Shown piece after piece: positions 56,579-64,000 of a stretch of DNA of 64,000 nucleotides (its first letter is position 1; each line of letters opens with the position of its first letter). Below the pieces are notes generated by a model. That model was not told the DNA's origin. It ran no database searches and was given only the letters and a program-made list of their open reading frames with translations. Origin of the DNA: Juglans regia. Its lineage: Eukaryota > Streptophyta > Magnoliopsida > Fagales > Juglandaceae. The DNA is taken from positions 42,586,302 to 42,650,301 of the forward strand of contig NC_049901.1 of the NCBI RefSeq assembly GCF_001411555.2, read 5' to 3'. The translations under genes and the position numbers were made by a program.

Positions 56579-57509
56579 GGGTTCGTTCCGTAGTCCATAA
56601 ACTTTCGGAAGTCATCCTTTTTGACTTGGGCTCTATAAGATCTTTGACGATCGATCCTTTGAAAAAAAAAAGGATTTAAAGAGAATCGTCCACACAGTTA
56701 AGCACCATTGACGAGCTGAACAAACATATATATCATGATCTTCGAATTTTGGTAGCAATATATATAATACATAAATCCTTGCAAAACGTACTAAAAATAA
56801 GCATAAATGTACTGCGTGCTGGCTGGCTTATAATCTTGAACCAGATCTGCATGTACATGCATGGTTCATCGTTATATCTAGTAGTTTATAATTGTATGAT
56901 AGGGTTTGTTTGCTTTAATTAAAGGATAATTAAAGGACAAGCAAGCAGCAGTTGAATTCCTAAATGATTAGTGGGGATTACATGAATTTACTACAAGAAA
57001 ACAACTTATTTCCTGCCAGCTATTTCTTGCCAAAAATATTATTTCCTGTTAAAATGAGTTTATTTTTGTTCAAAATGATCATTCTCGTCGCAAATAATTT
57101 GTCTCAAATGTCCTATTTTTTTGTAGTGAATATTTACTAATTAGATTATTTACACTTCAAAAGACAGAAGTGACAAATGGATCAAAGCACAAAGAAAAGA
57201 AATGATCGAGAAGATAGCTAGCCACTAAAGAATCTCATCAACTTCATTTATTCTTTTGGATATGTGTACAAAGTGTGTAGTAATTAATCAGCATGCATGA
57301 TTAATTATACAAACAAACAAAAATACAAAGATGAACCAGAAAGAAAAGCTAGCAAATTGTTTTTGTTGTTATTATTTTCACAATAAGTACAATACTGAAT
57401 TATAAAATGTACCACAACATTTTGGATTAATAGGTCATCATGAATATTCACCTTCTTTTTTATTTATTTATTTATTTTGTTTTTATATTTTCATTCTTGT
57501 TATTTAATG

Positions 57510-59123
57510 CTAGTTGTTTTGGTTGATTGTTGAAATGTGACGTGGGACTTTCGGATTGGGCGCAGATGGAGGAACTTGACCCTTTTTTAATACTGTCTCT
57601 AGCAAATGAGCCCTTGGGTGACTTGCGAATGCCCTTTGACTGATTGTTGAAATGTAAGGTGGAATTGTCGGATTGGACGTAGATGGAGGAATATGGCCCT
57701 TTTGTAGTACTGCCCCAAGCAAATGAGCCTTTGGGTGACTTGCGAATGCCCTTTGACTGATTGTTGAAAGGCGAGGTGGAATTCTCGGATTGGGCATAGA
57801 TGGAGGAATATCAACCTTTTGTAGTACTGCCCCTAGCAAATGAGCCCTTGGGTGACTTGCGAATGCCCTTTGACTGATTGTTGAAAGTTGAGGTGGAATT
57901 CTCGGATTGGATGCAGATGGAGGAATATGGCCCTTTTGTAGTACTGCCCCTAGCAAATGAGCCTTTGGGTGACTTGCAAATGCCCTTTGACTGATTGTTG
58001 AAAGGCGAGGTGGAATTCTCGGATTGGGCATAGATGGAGGAATATCAGCCTTTTGTAGTACTGACCCAAGCAAATGTGCCCTTGAGTGACTTGCGAAGGC
58101 CCTTTGACTGATTGTTGAAAGGAGAGGTGGAATTGTCGGATTGGATGCAAATGGAGGAATATGGCCCTGTTGTAGTACTACCCCTAGCAAATGAGCCTTT
58201 GGGTGACTTGCAAATGCCCTTTGACTGATTGTTGAAAGGCGAGGTGGAATTCTCGGATTGGGCATAGGTGGAGGAATATCAGCCTTTTGTAGTACTGCCC
58301 CTAGCAAATGAGCCTTTGGGTGACTTGCGAATGCCCTTTGACTGATTGTTGAAAGGCGAGGTGGAATTCTCTAATTGGGCATAGATGGAGGAATATCAGC
58401 CTTTTGTAGTACTGACCCAAGCAAATGTGCCCTTGAGTGACTTGGGAAGGCCCTTTGACTGATTGTTGAAAGGAGAGGTGGAATTGTCGGATTGGATGCA
58501 GATGGAGGAATATGGCCCTTTTGTAGTACTGCCCCTAGCAAATGAGCCTTTGGGTGACTTGCGAATGCCCTTTGACTTATTGTTGAAAGGCGAGGTGGAA
58601 TTCTCGGATTGGGCATAGATGGAGTAATATCAGCCTTTTATAGTACTGACCCTAGCAAATGTGCCCTTGAGTGACTTGCGAAGGCCCTTTGACTAATTGT
58701 TGAAAGTTGACCTGGATTTTTTGGATTGGGCACAGATGGAGGAATATGAGCTTTTTGTAGTATTGTCCCTAACAAATGAGCCCTTGGGTGACTTGCAAAT
58801 GCCCTCTCACTTATTGTTGGAAGGCGGGGTGGAATTCTCGGATTGGGCGCAGATGGTTTAATTGGAGTGCCCATTTGCAGTGATTCCAACAACAAATGAG
58901 CCATGGAATGATTCTTGAAGGCCGTTTGGCTAATTGTTGAAGCTAGTAGTGGGATGTCGGTGTCTGAATTAAATGAAGATGGAGGGATTGGAGCTTTATG
59001 CAATGACCCTAACAAAAGGCTTTTGTTCATCAATATTATTTCTTCTTCTCCATGCAAGATTCGGCAAGCTTGATTTGCGCTCATGCATATTAGAAAAAGC
59101 ACTGTTGTGACTACAAGAAGCAT
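57510..59123 (-). pseudogene. Secreted tandem-repeat peptide precursor (IDA/PIP-like polyprotein), two nonsense codons
   Basis: From the ATG at 59123 a single frame of 537 codons runs to 57510 without any indel. It is broken only by TAA at 58638-58640 (codon 162, Gln in other units) and TAG at 58371-58373 (codon 251, Pro in other units). The signal peptide is MLLVVTTVLFLICMSANQA, then CRILHGEEEI. Thirteen units follow: an N-terminal one with APIPPSSFN, one of 40 residues (MGTPIKPSAPNPRIPP), ten of exactly 39 and a short last one (QVPPSAPNPKVPRHISTIN). Most later units alternate between cores GHIPPSASNP and ADIPPSMPNP, forming a 234-bp higher-order repeat. The spacer STISQRAFASHP(K/R)AHLLG is nearly constant. 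A truncated 161-residue product with three complete cores is possible, so partial function cannot be excluded. Confidence 0.75.
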
Positions 59124-59892
59124 TTTTAAAACCCACACTTGTTGATCTATAAGCCAAGATATATGGATATAACCAACTTGATGCAAGTATGGAGAAGGAT
59201 ATGGAGGTATATATAGATATCATGTGTATCCACCAACTTGTATATATGACTTGAATTTTTCAACTTTTAGCTTGTGGGAATTGTTTTACTCTTGACTATT
59301 AATGGTAAGAGATTAAAACATTGAATGGGTCTTAAATGACAAAACAGGGTTTGATTTGAATCCTAAAGTAGTCTATTTTTCACGTGCATGAAAAAAGTCA
59401 TGCAATGAACAGTTTGGTGAAGAAGGCAATGCATTTTCGACGAGCAATAGTGCCAATCTCGATGAGGCAGGAGTAGTACCATTTTGCAAAATTCAAAACA
59501 TTTTGTCAGTTGGACTCTAATTTGTGTAAAGCTACAAAAAGAATTCATATGTGGATTAACGAGAGGGCTTTGATCCTTAAGAGAACCTTAATTTTAGGGT
59601 ATATATCCTTAAAGATCATATATATTATTCAAGTTTTTAATCGTTTTCATATATATATATATATATATATAAATATATATATTAATTAGTTCCCTTGTAT
59701 TTCATATATATAAACCTTACATGGGTTAATTTGTTAATTCCAATAAACTCATTAGCATTTGTATCGAGATCCCCGGGCCAACTTCTAGTTAATGCATGCA
59801 TTTAGATCGATTTAGCTCAAGTACTCAAATGCAAAAATGATAAAGAGGCAGGGTACGTACTTTGAGTTCTAGACTTTTGAAAGATATGTTGT

Positions 59893-60183
59893 TTATAAGG
59901 GCCTATCAAAGAACTTGATTATTTGGTTCAACCATATTTTAACTAGGAATTTCCTGGATAACTCTGGCCAGCAATTAGCTAGGTCTGTGTCTTTCCCAGG
60001 ACCGGAAAAAGTAATATTCAACTCGTGAAACTTTGCTTTCTCTTCGGGCATATGTTTTGAATGGAAGGGAAAACTGATCAAGATCGAAATGGTTCTAAAG
60101 GTAGCAACAAAAGAATGCGGAAAAGAATCTTGACTGGAGGCCCCAGCTAGACCAGCATGCAGCGAACATTCCTCGTACGCCAT
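59893..60183 (-). other. Conserved upstream block with a 96-codon open frame
   Basis: The frame starts MAYEECSLHAGLAGASSQDS on the minus strand, about 0.8 kb upstream of the repeat-peptide gene and in the same direction. The first part recurs in copy A (1-90) and copy B (22012-22095), but small indels break the frame in both, so coding function is not supported. I do not recognise the protein. Confidence 0.25.
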
Positions 60184-60545
60184 TGTCTTGATTTTGAGTT
60201 ACTTTGAACGGACATAACACGGTGGAAGCACGGGCATTTCGTTTTGGTACGTGGAAACACGCTTACTTAGATAGGAAAATATTTTCCCAGAAATGATATG
60301 GGTTGACCGGATAATATTTTCTTCCTCAACTAGGAAAACGTGTCTTACACATTACACTATTATATATATATATATATGAGAAATGATATTTGTAATCGTG
60401 TTTATGCAAGTGTCGTGTAGTCGATTTGAAAAAAATAAATAAATATGAGGCCTATATGAAAAGAAATTAATTTTTTAATAATATATCCTACTCTTTTTCA
60501 AAATAACTGCACGACACTTATACATTCTACGACTATACATAACAT

Positions 60546-60550
<5 letters not shown>

Positions 60551-60583
<33 letters not shown>
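60551..60583. repeat. (TA)n microsatellite
   Basis: TA run in copy C, corresponding to the TA runs near 369-402 in copy A and near 44198-44216 in copy D. Confidence 0.9.
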
Positions 60584-60585
<2 letters not shown>

Positions 60586-61799
60586 AAACAGGTTCATCCA
60601 TCTTGTTATATATAATTTGAACAAAATGTGTATATCCGGGTCGTGAAAAAGAGTAGTACTATTATGTCTTCTCAATTTGTCTACTTTGTGTGTTTCGTGT
60701 AAATTGTACTTTTTTCTTTTGCTTTTTATTTCAAATATTTTTTAAATATTTTTAAATATATATATATTAATATATTAATAGTCACTTTTTTAATTATTAA
60801 AATTTTTTTAAAAAAATATTAAATGCATCAACTATTAAGATGAGAAGGTAAATAGAAGAAGCATAGTAGAATTATTCATAATTAAATGCTACCTTGCGAG
60901 TCGCGACAAAAGACAACTTTTGACGATTCACATGATTTGAGACCCAATATTTTCCTTTCTTAGACCCATTCAATTAAAGTCTGAACATATAATATAAAAT
61001 TACAGTCAAAATCTGATCGATTCACTTTTTTTGTTTTTAATATACGGGAAACATCTTTAAGACAGAGCCTTCCAACCCATTTCTAATGAGTAAATTTTGG
61101 TCCTACTCTCAAAAGTTTCCCATACACAACTGGGTAAGTTACTGACTTTTCACCTAGAGGTATAATTTCAAATAATTATTTGTACTTCTAAAATATTGAA
61201 CCTTGAACCTTAAGAACCTATACCACAATACCAAAACTTCCACCATTTAGGCCAACCCCTTGGATTAGCCGATCGATTCACTTAATTTCAAGCTTTCAAT
61301 GCCCTGCAATCTGAAAAAATCTGGAGTTATATAGATATTTGGTGAATATTTATAGATAAACAACTTATTAATTGCATGTCACATATGGATATTTTACCTA
61401 ATTAATCTTTGCTTAAGTGCGCAAAAAGATGAGAGTTCTAAATAAAAGCTTAGTAGTCTTGGATGGAGGAGTCATTAATTAATTATTTGGAAATTAGAAT
61501 TAATCTTTCTTCACCATTCTATACCACTTCACCTAACTTTTAGGTTATTTTTAAGATACATATAATTATATATGAGTACTAATGCTAGATACAATATGTG
61601 AAAGTTCAGTACATTGTTTTTGAAAAATAGTAGGATATCATTAAAAAAAATAATTTTTTTATATAAGTCTCGTATTTATCTTTTTTTCAAAAAAAGTACG
61701 CAAAATTTGTACATCCTAAAACTGTAAAGTAAACTTGTAATTTATGCAGATTTAGGATGGATTGCCCTTGTGTTGTCTCCCAATATGAAAAGTAATTTT

Positions 61800-64000
61800 T
61801 TTTATGATGCAGTTTACTTTTTTTAAAAAGGAGTTTTTTTTTTTTAAGAAAAGAAATTTCATTAATAAAAATATTATAGACATTTGTCAAGCCATAGAAC
61901 TTGAGAAAGAAAGTCTGGAATACTATCCCACCACATATCAATGCTTTTCACATATTTTGCATTTCGAGCTAACCTATGTGCAACCATATTATCTTCCCTG
62001 TGCACATACACAAAATCACATTTAACAAAACAGGATGAAAGAGATTTTATCTCTCTGGATAATAAGCCAAGCAGTGATCCCTCCATGCTATGCTTTAATG
62101 CCTCCACCACCATCAAACAATCAAATTCTACTAAAAGCTTTGAGATTTCCACCATGCTGACACACAGCTGAAGGCCTCTTAATATAGCACTTAACTCAAT
62201 AGTTTTTGCTTCCTCCACCTCATTCTCAACCTTACTAGCCACCATCAATACATTGCTTTGGTCATCCCTCAAAATTGCACCAAGACCAGATTTATTTTGA
62301 TCTTCAAAAATGGCACCATCAACATTTAGCTTCAGCACAACACACCTACTGGAGGGGGCTTCCATCGAAAATGGTTCTTTAGTTGTATACTTGATTTTAC
62401 TCTGACCTCTTTAAAATTTTTGACCAACACAATAGCTTTCTCAGCAACTTTGTTTGGGTTCAACAACATCTAGTCATGTACCATCGTGTTGATTCTATAC
62501 CAAAAACTCCATGCCAAACAAAAGAATAGTGGCAGCTTCTCCTTTAATACGCCCTCACATAACTTCAATGCAACCTCATAAAATTTCATTATAGCATATA
62601 TAACAATGTCTGGCAACTTTTCTTTCCATACACTCTGAAGACAAACACAGCTAACCAAAGCATGATGAATATCCTCACCCTCGAACCCACAGAAACAACA
62701 CTTCCCTTTAACTAATACATGTCTTCTTAACAAATTCTCTTTTGTAGTGAGCCCATCTTTACAAGCACACCAAACAAAGATTTTTATCTTACTTGGCACC
62801 TTCATCTTCCATAACTATTTCTATAAAGCCTGATGAGTCCCAGCCATAGATGATTCTGCAATGCTAGAACCCATTCTTGCCTTGATGAATCTGTAACAAC
62901 TTCTCACACTAAAGGATCCACTTCTCTCATGTGCCCAAATTATGCTATCCATTGAAGCTCCTAGACAGATTACTACTTTCAGAATATCAGACATCACACT
63001 TGGATTGAAGAGAGCTCTAAGCTTATTTACATTCCACATTCTTGTATCATTATCAATAAGCGTTGCCACCAATTCTTCTTGTGTATTATATGGTCTAAAC
63101 ACCCCGTCTGAAACAAGCTCAACATGCCCTGGTATCCACTGATCACTCCAAATTCTTACAGCTCTTCCATCTCCAATTCTCCATCTACAACCAACAAACA
63201 TACATTTTTTTGCTTTATATATACCCCTCCAAGTATAAGATGGAATATTTCTCAAGCCAACTTGTTGAAAACTAGAATTTGGAAAATATCTAGCTTTAAA
63301 TAGTTTGAAAATTAGAGAATTTTCATCATTCATCAGCCTCCATCCTTGTTTAGCCAATAGAGCTAGATTAAAGACCATAAGATCTTTAAATGATATCCCT
63401 CCACATGACTTCATCTCACACAATTTAGACCGACAGAGCCAATGAGTTTTCCTATCTTCTTCCTTTTGTCCCCACCAGAACTTGGACATAAGACTCTCTA
63501 ACTCAAAACACAAGCTTGATGGCAGTAGAAAGCAACTCATCGAATAAGTTGGAATAAAGAGAGTCATTGCCTTTAATAGCACTTCCTTCCCTTCTTGTGA
63601 TAGCAGTTTCTCTTTCCAACATTGGAGCTTTTGCCAAACTTTTTGTTTAATGGAATGAAAGGCTCAATGTCTTGACCTACCCACAACGGGTGGAAGGCCT
63701 AAATACTTTTTCGTACTGTTGGATTTCACTATTTCCCCACAGCAATCTTATCTCTTCTCTAGCCTCCCTACTTACATTTCCACTAAACACCAAGATAGTT
63801 TTTTCCTTATTAATTTTTTGACCAGACATAGTTTCATATCTCTCTAAGACATCATGCACTCTTATGTTCTCCCCTACCTAGGCTTTGCCGAAAAAAATAC
63901 CATCATCTGTAAAAAGGAGTAAATTACACGCATAATTTAGATTTGTATCTATTATTACTTATCTTAATTTGCAATAAGGTGCCAGCTAAAACAAGTTTGC
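61800..64000 (-). pseudogene. LINE (L1-type) 3' half: RT end, zf-RVT, RNase H; cut by window end
   Basis: On the minus strand, from the window edge: an RT piece (63677-63859) with HDVLERYETMSGQKINKEKT. The post-RT region (62821-63582) has FLLPSSLCFELESLMSKFWW and GGISFKDLMVFNLALLAKQG, then WRIGDGRAVRIWSDQWIPG. A zf-RVT zinc knuckle (62470-62805) has PSKIKIFVWCACKDGLTTKE and CCFCGFEGEDIHHALVSC. RNase H of the RVT_3 type (61874-62365) has LKLNVDGAIFEDQNKSGLGA, TIELSAI, FDCLMVVEAL and HREDNMVAHRLAR, so the acidic residues are present. T-rich sequence at 61820-61850 marks the 3' tail. A few stops separate the parts. It inserted at the right end of copy C. Confidence 0.88.

Larger units (their letters stand above)
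54369..61740. repeat. Segmental-duplication copy C
   Basis: The least interrupted copy. It starts AAGTCTATG exactly as copy B (8993) and runs through the repeat-peptide gene and its upstream region into sequence shared with the start of the window. It ends at about 61740, where a LINE has inserted. It provides empty sites for the copia, the hAT and the 1.1-kb insert of copy B. Confidence 0.8.

Noticed and set aside
57599..58150. Second-frame repeat proteins inside the polyprotein gene (for example FLHLCPIREFHLAFQQSVKG)
   Set aside because: These are shadows that stay open only because the unit length is a multiple of three; there is no signal peptide.
1..64000. tRNA or rRNA genes
   Set aside because: No cloverleaf with A and B boxes or rRNA core was recognised; the only tRNA-related text is primer-binding sites of LTR elements.

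Overview
This is a stretch of a plant nuclear genome, AT-rich and densely packed with transposable elements. The basis for 'plant' is the mix of Ty1/copia and Ty3/gypsy LTR elements, plant LINEs, a CACTA (En/Spm) element with TNP2/Transposase_24 genes, hAT MITEs, a cytosolic ribosomal protein S13 retrocopy, and genes for small secreted signalling-peptide precursors. It looks like a eudicot. A woody Fagales-type genome is only a guess.

The most interesting content is a cluster of secreted-peptide precursor genes. Two minus-strand genes (18820-19950 and 57510-59123) encode a signal peptide followed by many tandem units of about 39 residues. Each unit carries a proline-rich core of the type HIPPSAPNPR that resembles the IDA/IDL and PIP/PIPL peptide families. 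Counting the N-terminal unit and the shortened last unit, the first gene has 9 units in an open 376-codon frame. The second has 13 units in an indel-free 537-codon frame broken by two nonsense codons. A conventional single-copy PIP-like precursor (25028-25249, plus strand) and its decayed sister (45061-45243) lie in the same window. Their cores match the first units of the repeat genes, so the repeat genes may have grown out of a single-peptide precursor.

The polyprotein genes sit in a duplicated segment. Copy C runs from about 54369 to 61740. Copy B runs from about 8993 to 22095 and is inflated by later insertions. The upstream flank of a third direct copy, A, forms positions 1-1700, so a further polyprotein gene is predicted just left of the window. 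An inverted partial copy, D, lies at 38090-39110 and 44118-44220.

Region by region: 1-1.7 kb, flank of copy A; 2.57-3.03 kb, a Transposase_28 gypsy-type pseudogene; 5.5-9.0 kb, a truncated copia with its 5' LTR; 9.0-22.1 kb, copy B carrying a hAT element with a nested CACTA MITE, a second hAT-like MITE, a complete copia (13587-18385), the intact repeat gene and a 1.1-kb insertion with a 9-bp target duplication; 22.8-23.56 kb, RPS13 retrocopy; 24.7-25.3 kb, PIP-like gene; 26302-38034, an 11.7-kb almost intact CACTA element with two plus-strand transposition genes and one minus-strand gene; 39111-44117, an LTR retroelement that carries pieces of host-like genes and contains a nested hAT; 45.0-45.25 kb, PIP-like pseudogene joined directly to a gypsy LTR; 45248-52431, gypsy element; 52.4-53.8 kb, LINE fragment; 54.4-61.7 kb, copy C; 61.8-64.0 kb, a second LINE running off the window.

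Apart from the peptide genes and the RPS13 retrocopy, nothing here looks like a conserved host gene. I saw no rRNA, tRNA or CRISPR. All calls come from reading the sequence; no database search was run.
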